Source: Amborella trichopoda
Taxonomy: Eukaryota > Streptophyta > Magnoliopsida > Amborellales > Amborellaceae
Direction of reading: 5' to 3'
DNA: 64,000 nucleotides
NCBI RefSeq assembly: GCF_000471905.2
Contig: NW_006498220.1
Span: forward strand, 2,418,147-2,482,146
Both the position numbers and the translations under genes were made by a program. Positions 57,101 to 64,000 of the stretch are shown piece after piece. The notes beneath the pieces were generated by a model. The model saw only the letters and a list, made by a program, of their open reading frames with translations. It was not told where the DNA came from and made no database searches. Each line of letters begins with the position of its first letter. Within the stretch, counting starts at the first letter, position 1.

Positions 57101-58016
57101 GAATCTCAGGTGGTCAAAATCCCCCTAGCTAGGTGTTTGGGCCCTTAGGTGTCTGCAGTATTGGGGCTATTGGCCCAGGGCCTATAGTATATTTTTCCTT
57201 TATACATATACATATCTATGCTGTATGCAAGTTATGGTTTGGAGGCTGGTCATGTGTTGGATTTGAGGATGAAAATGCCTCTCAATCTTTGCTCAAGTTT
57301 GCAAAATGCCCTTTTTCATTTTAACTTTTCAAATGCCTTGTCCAACTGTATTTAGGTCTTGCAATTATGGTGTTTCAATTTTGTAAGAACTTAGTCTTTG
57401 CATTTGCTATCAATAGTCCATCATGGGGTGAATATCTGTATTTTGAGACATTTTGAAATTTTTTATTTTACATAGAAATTTACAAAAATATTATTAGATC
57501 TCTCTCTCTCTCTCTCCATCTATCTATCTATATATTTATTACACGCTACACTACTATTGTGTGTTGAGCGCGAGTGCCTATATTTTTGCATGTAGGTGCA
57601 CATGTGCATCTGCTTGTTGCCGAGTAATTGTCAAACCACCCCTGAGATGCATTCTTTTGCTTCTGATAGTTGATTGTCATAAATAATCTGAATATTGATT
57701 TCTGGTGGCAGGAATTGCCAGAAGGAAAATGGTTTTGTCCATCTTGTAGATGCAACATTTGTGGTGGGAGTGCTTTCAATTCTGATTTCGAGCAATTCAT
57801 GGAGAAGACAGTTTTATGTTGCTATCAATGTGGATGTGAATGTGAGTCGTCTTGCATTCAATAACTTTTGCTTATCTGCAAATTGATATTATAACGCATG
57901 CATTATGAATTATCCAACTTTTTGTAGATCATGTGGGCTGCTTGACGAGAAAGAGGCTGTCAAAACCCAAAAATTGCTCACAAGGACATTTGTTCTGCTG
58001 TAAAAAATGTTCTAAG
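45116..58016 (+). CDS. IDM1-like Agenet/PHD-finger chromatin regulator, four exons (3' end beyond window)
   Basis: Spliced exons 45116-45157, 45548-47632, 57712-57841 and 57928-58016 give an open frame of about 783 residues in matching phases. In order: two Agenet/Tudor-like modules (about residues 5-75 and 92-160), a charged part with five imperfect 22-residue repeats (about 245-350), a conserved domain (about 351-432), a TPL-binding/Jas-like domain (about 574-659) and a PHD finger followed by a second cysteine-rich finger (682 to the end). This is the layout of plant IDM1 (increased DNA methylation 1) proteins, nuclear histone acetyltransferases that help active DNA demethylation, plus related PHD/acyltransferase proteins. 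The C-terminal GNAT domain expected next was not found up to 64000. Either it lies beyond the window, past transposons, or this copy is truncated. Confidence 0.88.
45548..47632 (+). CDS. IDM1-like exon 2 (695 codons)
   Basis: Uninterrupted from acceptor TTGTCAG to donor GTACAT. It contains GSWHPGVITSARGSKHCVEY and EDAWWEGVILAG (Agenet), then the repeat region, then QAIKEYMVEFGEKGFKGCLF. The TPL-binding-type block is GIMCKCCKQVYSPSGFGAHA, and the first half of the PHD finger is CSICHYGGDLILCDRCPSSF followed by HLSC. Basic clusters such as KKRRK near 47066 are candidate nuclear signals. Length and domain order fit IDM1-like proteins. Confidence 0.93.
47633..48960. other. Start of the 10 kb third intron; nothing recognised
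   Basis: AT-rich intron sequence without clear transposon ends. A short triplication of CAATAGT lies at 47826-47846. Confidence 0.4.
48970..49400 (+). repeat. Degenerate tandem repeat with GT and GA runs
   Basis: About three copies of a 110-130 bp unit containing a GTGTG run, GAGAGAGG, a (T/C)CATCTTATT-like block and CTTCTTATATGTAGAGAG. The best pair is about 49070-49160 and 49290-49390. Low complexity; non-coding. Confidence 0.6.
49569..49582 (+). repeat. LINE target-site duplication, left copy
   Basis: AAGGGGCGAATATT, identical to 54637-54650. It flanks the 3' (A-tail) side of the minus-strand LINE. Confidence 0.9.
49781..50770 (-). pseudogene. LINE ORF2 remainder: RT fingers fused by deletion to RNase H
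   Basis: RPFTEEEILQAINAL, then KAPGPDGFPI and FHPISLLNSSYKILAKVL (RT fingers), pass directly into RIFQGLKLHIPALFHKVISL (end of the zinc-binding tail) and then RNase H (GRIKLNFDG ... HIWRASNDYANRLAKEGA). The intervening RT palm and thumb are missing. Confidence 0.8.
51226..51918 (-). pseudogene. LINE endonuclease domain
   Basis: MKMLIWNVRGQG, then LALLETKL, WDTSDLTL and STVYGPN, and past a frame break GCQYTWSNHS and LDRFL-like (LERFLLS) and SDHCTI blocks. This is the AP-endonuclease-like domain that nicks the target DNA in L1 elements. Confidence 0.8.
51915..53959 (-). pseudogene. LINE ORF1 linker, proline-rich, broken
   Basis: Several minus-strand frames rich in P, S, T and L (for example 52622-51915, ending RPRRSPRLASSSLIISKR) occupy the space between the ORF1 domain and the endonuclease, as in other plant L1 elements. 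Plus-strand glycine-rich frames here are their mirror images. Confidence 0.6.
53960..54624 (-). pseudogene. LINE ORF1 (DUF4283-type nucleic-acid-binding protein), frameshifted
   Basis: The first part reads MASWNSSLLEQATATVSLPS from 54624. The conserved part is in another frame: AIRLWKEPNLTCRRLSSGDF followed by LFSFPSYAEAQLAL, ending GSLVSIR at 53960. This matches the RRM-like DUF4283 domain of plant L1 ORF1 proteins, which bind the element's RNA. At least one frameshift separates the two parts. Confidence 0.75.
54637..54650 (+). repeat. LINE target-site duplication, right copy
   Basis: AAGGGGCGAATATT, identical to 49569-49582, at the 5' boundary of the minus-strand LINE. Confidence 0.9.
54651..55625 (+). 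mobile_element. Older L1-like LINE 3' end, plus orientation
   Basis: The plus strand reads MERRNARIFRGKAGL, then TSLVTFWASNHHFF (tail of the zinc-binding region), then an RNase H starting GAIKLNFDGCSLGNPGHAG, followed by an untranslated stretch with ATAACCC-type repeats and an A-rich end near 55620. It is broken by stops and 5'-truncated. The other LINE inserted at its left edge; the sequence left of 49569 may be its displaced continuation. Confidence 0.75.
55626..57711. other. Rest of intron 3; small tandem repeat and microsatellite
   Basis: AT-rich. The segment near 55735-55855 has self-complementary GAGGTG/CACCTC motifs. A TC then TATC microsatellite lies at about 57500-57535. No gene was seen. 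Confidence 0.4.
56201..56450 (+). repeat. Four-copy degenerate tandem repeat, about 65 bp unit
   Basis: Units start with CCAATTGATGTTTG or a variant at about 56201, 56262, 56331 and 56393, each followed by a second CGATTGGA-like motif. Spacing is 61-69 bp. Confidence 0.65.
57712..57841 (+). CDS. IDM1-like exon 3 (PHD finger end)
   Basis: Begins ELPEGKWFCPSCRCNICGGS directly after acceptor GGTGGCAG, completing the PHD finger begun in exon 2. It continues to KTVLCCYQCGCE with donor GTGAGT. Phase 0 at the start, phase 1 at the end. It is separated from exon 2 by a 10 kb intron. Confidence 0.93.
57928..58016 (+). CDS. IDM1-like exon 4 (second zinc finger)
   Basis: Completes the tyrosine codon of exon 3 and reads YHVGCLTRKRLSKPKN, then CSQGHLFCCKKCSK. 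This supplies the H, C and final C-x2-C of the second finger. Acceptor TTTGTAG, donor GTACTC, end phase 0. An 86 bp intron separates it from exon 3. The next exon should start the acyltransferase part. Confidence 0.92.
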
Positions 58017-58234
58017 GTACTCTATCTGTATTCTCAACTTTCTCTAACTGAGAATATCACATTTATGGGTTATAGCTCTTAAAGAACTTAGTTCTTTGCA
58101 GCATACGACATATCACATGGTTCTACACAACTCGCATACTTTGCAAGAATGGTTATGGACATTTATTAATCGAATCTTTTCGCTTAACAAACTGATTACT
58201 AGCAATTGATTTTTCCCCCCTTCTCAATGCATAT

Positions 58235-59960
58235 TAGTGTTCCAAAAAGTGGATTGCCCAGCACTTGGGCGGCCTCCTAGGTGGATCTGGGGGCCTAGGC
58301 GCATCACCCAGGCCTAGGCGCCCTAAAAAACCGGTGGTTCCTGGGCGCCCAGGAAACCGGCCGGGGCCCAAGAAACCACCCAACGCCGAGCCCAGAGGCA
58401 GAAATTGCTTTCGGTGGGGGCAGTTTTTGTTTATTTTTTTGATACTAAAAGGCCAAAAATGGGGGTTTTAGGTTCATTTGAAACCTACAACTTATTAGAG
58501 CCCATTTTAGAGAGAGAAAGCCTAAAAAAAAACTACATTTTTGGTGATTTCTTTAAGATCGAAGGGTTTCTCAAAGTTATGAGAAATTGATCAAAACATC
58601 ACCCATTGATATTGGATTTAATTTTTGATGTTTTATAAATCTATTGGGGGGTTTTTTAGAAGATTTTGAGTCTTTAGAAGCATCTTTGAGGTGGAAGTTT
58701 GGAGATTGAGCAATCAATAATTTTTTTTATTGCTTGCATAAATTGCATTATTTTGCGATGTCTTCTTCGGGATCTAATAGGAGTGGTGATCCCGGTTGGA
58801 AATACAGATACAAACTAGATCCTAATGATAAAAATTGGAAAAGATGCAATTTTTGTGAGAAGGATACAAAAAGGGGCATAAACCGGTTCAAGAAACATCT
58901 TACCAGTATCAGGGGGGATATTGCCCTATGTAAAAAGACTCTTGATGCTGTTAAAGAGGAAATAACCAATTTTTTGAATATGGTAAAAATGAAAAAAAGA
59001 TAAGAGATTTGCCTCCATAGTAGAGATTAGGTCTGGGGTTTGGATCAATTATGTTGATGATGATGATAGTGATGAGGATGGGATTGGGGAGAGATATCAA
59101 GAGGTAGAAGTAGAACAATCCATTATCAGGGGAAAGGAAAAGGGAGTTGTAATTGCTTCTGGTTCTGGTTCTAAGAGTAAGAAGCCTCGAGTTAGAGGCC
59201 ATATGGATAGTTTTTTGCCTCGGCTTGACCCGGAGGTTGCAGGAGAGAAAACAAAGAAGCAAACCACCATTGAAAATAGAATGAAGAAGGAAGAGAGAGA
59301 TAGAGCTGCTTCTTATCTTGTTACATGGTTTTATGTGGCGAGCATTCCTTTCAATACCGCTCGCTTAAGTAGCTTCTATGCTGTGGTAGAGGCAATTGGC
59401 CAATTTGGACCTGGGATGAAACCCCCAACCCCATATGAGCTTTCAGAGTCTCTTTTGAAAAAGGCGGTGAGTGTCACGAAAGAAGCTATAGAAAAGAAGG
59501 ATGCATAGGCTCAGTATGGGGTTTCTATTATGACCGATGCTTGGAGTAATAGGAAGAGAAGACGTCAGATGAATTTGCTTGTGAATTGTCCTTTAAGGAC
59601 TGTTTTTTTGAGGTCAATTGATGCCTCTAATCATATCCATGATGCCCATTACATTTTCCAAGTTTTAGAGAAGGGAATCATGGAGGTTGGGGAGATCATG
59701 TTGTACAGGTTGTCATAGACATTGCCGCTCCAAATGTTGCTGCAACTAATTTGTTGCGTATAGGTTGTCCTAGAATCTTTTGGATACCACGTGCAGCACA
59801 TTGTATAGACCTCATGCTTGAGGCTCTTGGCGGTTTAACCGAGATATCAGGTGGAGGTCCTTTGGCATGTGCTTATGCTCATTTCAAAGATTTCAATGTG
59901 CTCTACATTTTCTATCTATGTGCTCTTTGTCAGGTTTGGTCATTTCTGGCCTCAAATCTC
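58235..59960 (+). mobile_element. hAT transposon, left end and 5' two-thirds of the transposase; truncated
   Basis: The left end TAGTGTTCCAAAAAGTGG is followed by subterminal GGCGG/CCTAGGCG motifs. The coding part starts MSSSGSNRSGDPGWKYRYKL at 58757 and has a BED zinc finger (C-x2-C ... H-x4-H type; CNFCEKDTK, RFKKHLT). It continues, past stops, into the DUF659 region: PFNTARLSSFYAVVEAI, VSIMTDAWSNRKRRRQMNLL, GCPRIFWIPRAAHCIDLML. The C-terminal dimerisation region and right end are missing. It sits in the intron after exon 4 of the IDM1-like gene and is inactive. Confidence 0.85.
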
Positions 59961-60267
59961 AGTCCAAAGTTTAGTATCAGGATCTCATTAGGAGCTTTCA
60001 AAATATAAATTATATGAATGTTTAGGGTGTTTTGGGTTACTTGGTTCTCAATCTATATAGGGCACCTTAATGAAAAGAGTGGACACTTCAAATTTCAAGT
60101 AATCTAAATATACATAAAAATATTAAAATTCAAATACAAAGGACAATAGTGACTGTTAAATTGGCCCAAATTCAATTTGGGTCGATGGGCATATACTATT
60201 GCATCATCCCTTGAGTGTATAAAAGGGACTCCCATTATCTCATATACCAATACATTTATATATACAT

Positions 60268-60717
60268 CAGTGTTTCAAAAAGCGAACAGCCCAGTGCTTG
60301 GGCGGCCACCTAGGCGGTCCAAAAGGCCTGAGCGCATCGCCCAGGCCTAGGCGGCCAAATTAGGCAGGTATCCTTGGGCGCTCGCCTAGGCGACCGCTTG
60401 AACCCGCCTAAGCGACTGCCTAAACCTGCCTAGGCGGCCGCCTGGGCAGCTGCCCAGGGCCTGCGCCTCGCCCAGGGGCAAAAATGCCGATCGTTGAGGC
60501 TATTTTTAGGTCATTTTTTTAATACTAAAGGTGCAAAATTGTGGGTTTTGGGTTTCAAATGAACCTAAAGCTCATTAGAGGCCATTTTAGAGAGAGAAAA
60601 ACCCAAACAAAAAAAACATTACTCGGCCACCCAGGTTCTGGGCGCTCGCCTAGGCGTTGGGCGGCCTGGACCCACCCCCGACCGCCTAAGTGCCGCCTAG
60701 CGCTTTTTGAAACATTG
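60268..60717. mobile_element. hAT MITE, 450 bp, with perfect 8 bp target duplication
   Basis: The left end CAGTGTTTCAAAAAGCG and the reversed right end CAATGTTTCAAAAAGCG are inverted repeats. ATATACAT lies directly outside both ends (60260-60267 and 60718-60725), the 8 bp duplication of hAT transposition. The interior matches the left region of the hAT at 58235 (both contain CATTTTAGAGAGAGAAA after similar leaders), so it is a deletion derivative of that family. Non-coding. Confidence 0.93.
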
Positions 60718-60725
60718 ATATACAT

Positions 60726-62040
60726 ATATAAATATATAGACACATACATATACATATACATTCACATATAGTGGTATATCTTATATACAGTTGTATTGTA
60801 GCAAACTAGCAATATATATAGTATAGTTCATATCGCGGTAGTATAGCATATTTAATGTATAGTACTATAATATGTTCTAGTTGTACATTGTACAACATAT
60901 TAGAATTTTATAGTGTACATTTATAAAGTATATAATGTAGTAAGGTTGATGTTGGGAGAGAGATCCCTAAAAGGTTGGCCTCAAGATCACCAAAAGTTTG
61001 AGGCTTAGATCCCTAGAATATGTATTGAATGGCGCTCCCTATCACAGGGATCTCCTAGCCATGCATGGTCCTGTTTCTAATCCCTAAATTGCTCAAGATT
61101 CCAACAACCATGGCCTAGCATAACTCTCTTCTAGATTGACACTCCGTGCACACTCAAGTTTGGCCTCAAAATATTCCTCATCTTGTCATGAGAAGATGCA
61201 TAATACTCTCTCCAAGTCTCCTTGTATCCTTCGTTACCCTTCAGCTCTGCATCTTCTTTTTGCTGCTTGGATAGATTGTTGCAGTTGCTACTTCACTCGC
61301 ACAAGCACATTGTCATTATGCAAGATATCATCATGACCTCAGCAATGTGATGTTTTAGGCGGTTAATACCACCAAACATTTCAAGCGCATTTCACCCACC
61401 CCTTACCCTGATCCATCCTCACCCCATACTGGTATTTGGACCCACCAGCCTCAAAAATCTCCTAAGACTACAGAATAAACATGCTAAAGGCTTAAAAAAC
61501 CAATCAAAATACTTTTATATAAATCAACTTGTAAAAAATCAAATTACTAAGTTTTTGAGAGGAAGTGTTACTTTGGAAATAATTTAAGTCTTCAAAAAAT
61601 ATCCCAGCATTAAGGTAAAGAAAACATTAGCAAATATCAAGTTATTACCTCTGTAAGACATCTTTTTGTGCATCAAATATGAAAAGAAAAAGATCGATGA
61701 AATTCTTAGTTTGAAATACCAAACATTTCAAGAATACAAAAGGCATAAAAGAAACATAATCAAACTACAAAAAGATACAACATTATAAAAACAGAAAACC
61801 TATCTCCAAATACATGCAAAAAGTATTTCTATAGTTATACATGAAAATATAAAAAAAATGAAAAATAAGTGATTTTGTTGAGAGATTACAATATTAACCA
61901 TCATACAACTATATCTAGTGATAATTTCCCAAAAACAAAAAAAATCAAACTGAAAGAAATGAAACCTGTTGGTGGTTCCCTTTTGAGGTCGATCCTTCAA
62001 TCTTTGTCAAAGGATCCTCAAAGTGTAAATTATATGAATG
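60726..62040. other. AT-rich DNA, no gene
   Basis: Contains TA-rich simple sequence directly after the MITE and otherwise nothing recognisable. The motif AAATTATATGAATGTTTAG occurs at both about 60005 and 62027, on either side of this stretch, hinting at a duplicated flank. Confidence 0.4.
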
Positions 62041-64000
62041 TTTAGCGTGTTTAGGGTGTCTGTAGGATTTCCTAGAGACTTTCCTCTTAGTGGGGCTGGA
62101 AACGTGAACCAAGGCTGAACTGAGTTCCAAGGGCTGTCGTAGTTTATCCCTGAGTAGAGCTTGGCTAACTCTCGAGCACTTCTACTTCTTCGAGGGGAGA
62201 AAGTTACCTGTGAGTCTTCGGCATTAATCCTAAGTTGGTTGGTGAGGAGATCAATGTCTCCTGAAAATGCTAGACCAGCTTCTGAAATCGTGTGTGCAAA
62301 AAGAGGAGCTCCTCTGTCAATCCTTTCCAGCTCCTGGGAATCCGTAGAAGCTCTGAATTGACATCATCAGCTTGAGAGGGGTTATGAGAGATTGATGGTG
62401 TGAGTTTAGGAGCACACTGTTGTAGAAAAGGTTCTTGGGTTAATGATTGTTCGAAAGGTACAGGATGGGGGGTAGTTGAAGGCGAAGAAAGGAAAAAGTA
62501 ATTAAGAGGAGGGATGCAAGGCAGTAGCCTACCATCAGTCTGTTGGATTATGTTTAGAGTAAGCTTCATAACTAGGGGCATCGGATCCAGATCGACAAAA
62601 TTTGAATGTGGAATCCCTGTTCCTGAGGGGTTCGATAGGGTGGTGGGAACTGTACTGGTAGATGAGGGATTGATTGGGGTCGACTTCGAAGAGTGAAAAG
62701 TTGGAGGGGAGAAAGGTGATTCTGTAATGGGGGGTTAGAATCCTCCACAACCTGCATTTGAAGGAGAAGGAAGAGGGAGTGCTGCTGGTTGAGACGTCGA
62801 AGATGGGAGAGGAGGTTGATTGGGGAGTTGGGTTGATGTGTAGAGGGGAGTCGTAGCCTTGAAACCACTCCGGATAGACCGGTTTTTGTTTTTGGCGCCT
62901 CGGCATCGCTGAAGTAGAAGAGGAGGTTTGATCTCCTTTTATTAAAGGTTGCCAATGGAGAATGGTGGAGATCGGTATGGGGAATGGGTCTGGAGAATGA
63001 GGGGATTGTGGAATTGGAGTATAACTGAAAAGGACCATAGCCAAGTTAGTTTGGTGGAGGGTGGTAGGGTGATGATCACCGTTGGAACAAAGTTGTGAGT
63101 GTTGGGATTTGTGAGATAATAAAGGGTCTAAAGAAGAAGGAGAGGAAGGTGGTGGAAGAAGGTGATGCTGAAGAGTGTTGTCATCAGTAGAATGATGGGG
63201 GTAAGGTGAAAGGTCTCCCTTTGATCTCTTGGGGAGTGGAGGTTTGGATGGCTTTGGGTGGCGTCGGCAGCTGGGATTGATGATATGCCCGAGGTTGAGT
63301 CGAAATGAGGAAATGAGCCGAGGGAGATATCATCACTTGTGAGTGTTTGGGAAGTGGAAGAGGCTGAGGCGGCGAGATAGCGGAATTCGAGGAGGTGTTG
63401 GGGGGATTAGAGCTGGGAATATTCAAAGCAGGGGGACGAGGAACAACTGGAGCCCGACCCGATGAGCCAGCTTTAAAATGTGTCACTGCCACTAGGGCAG
63501 GTGTCGAAACAAAAGAAAGGGGCATGATGACAGATGGAACGGTCTTTTTTTATGCATTTAATGATGCTCAGGGGGATAACAAATGTCAAAGTACTCGTGC
63601 GAGTACCTCATATGGTGCGGGCTGCTGACAGGTGGTAGTGAATTAACATGATGAGGATGGGGGTTTCGAGGAGGGGGCCCTTTCCCTATCAGGTTGAAGG
63701 CAAAGATCTCGAGTAAGAGAGATGGGGTTGCTGTAAAGACCGAGCTTTTTCTGACTCGAAAGACGCGTGCGGCAGTAGAAGTCAGATGAAGAAGGTGTGT
63801 CAAAAGTGGGCGTTGCCGAAGAAAAGAGAGAAGAGTGGGTTAGACCGCCGGGGCGATTGGTGTAGGGTAGTCCATGAGGGACGACCTCTTCTTTTCCTCT
63901 TTTTCTCCCCTTTTTCTCTTCCTCTCCAAGTGGCATCCTTTGCTTGCCACCTTACCCTCTTCTCATGCCACTTGGAGGTGGCTTGTTGCCACCTCTCCTC
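62040..64000 (-). mobile_element. Probable L1-like LINE ORF1/linker fragment
   Basis: Minus-strand frames are long, rich in proline, serine and threonine, and broken (for example 63044-62535, 63525-63184, 63936-63643). One segment, near 62215-62140, reads INAEDSQVTFSPRRSRSAR, similar in style to the pre-endonuclease end of the LINE at 52 kb. No endonuclease or RT was found here, so the assignment rests on composition and one short resemblance. Confidence 0.4.

Noticed and set aside
1-64000. CRISPR array, tRNA, rRNA or organelle insertion
   Set aside because: No regular spacer-repeat structure, no cloverleaf-like tRNA genes and no organelle genes were seen on reading both strands by eye.

Overview
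This is plant nuclear DNA. Coding exons are short, have GT-AG borders and are scattered over tens of kilobases. Introns and intergenic DNA are packed with plant-type repeats: hAT and Mutator-like DNA elements, L1-like and RTE-like LINEs, Au-type SINE pieces and Ty1/Copia fossils. No prokaryotic gene organisation, CRISPR array, rRNA or tRNA was seen. The two host genes have clear angiosperm relatives. Huge repeat-filled introns suggest a woody species with a large genome, but the lineage cannot be fixed from the sequence. Two runs of N (17721-17740 and 42004-42166) show a gapped assembly.

Layout. 1-1740: tail of a hAT transposon. 1740-2760: Copia fossil. 3070-4240: 3' end of an L1-like LINE. 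6785-35715 (minus strand): a DAA1-like AAA ATPase gene. I recovered 16 of about 17 exons; the AAA core is intact. Exon 1 and a linker exon carry in-frame stops, one exon looks 2 bp short, and the expected exon 2 was not found, so this copy is probably disrupted or mis-assembled. Its introns hold SINE, RTE LINE, Copia and MITE insertions and several tandem duplications. 35716-45115: AT-rich intergenic DNA with a palindrome-rich foldback element, a Mutator-like MITE, a long GA-rich tract and a 1 kb element with long inverted ends. 45116-58016 (plus strand): an IDM1-like chromatin regulator (Agenet modules, TPL-binding-type domain, PHD fingers), of which four exons are visible; its acetyltransferase end is not in the window. 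Its 10 kb third intron contains a 5.05 kb L1-like LINE with 14 bp target-site duplications, inserted beside an older LINE of opposite orientation. 58235-64000: a truncated hAT transposon, its 450 bp MITE derivative with perfect 8 bp target duplications, and a probable LINE fragment.

The two host genes are divergently arranged, about 9.4 kb apart. Nothing suggests that they work together beyond proximity. I found no convincing new biological system. The most unusual structure is the foldback element at 36683-37100, about 1 kb upstream of the ATPase start codon, which could fold into a long hairpin and feed small-RNA production.
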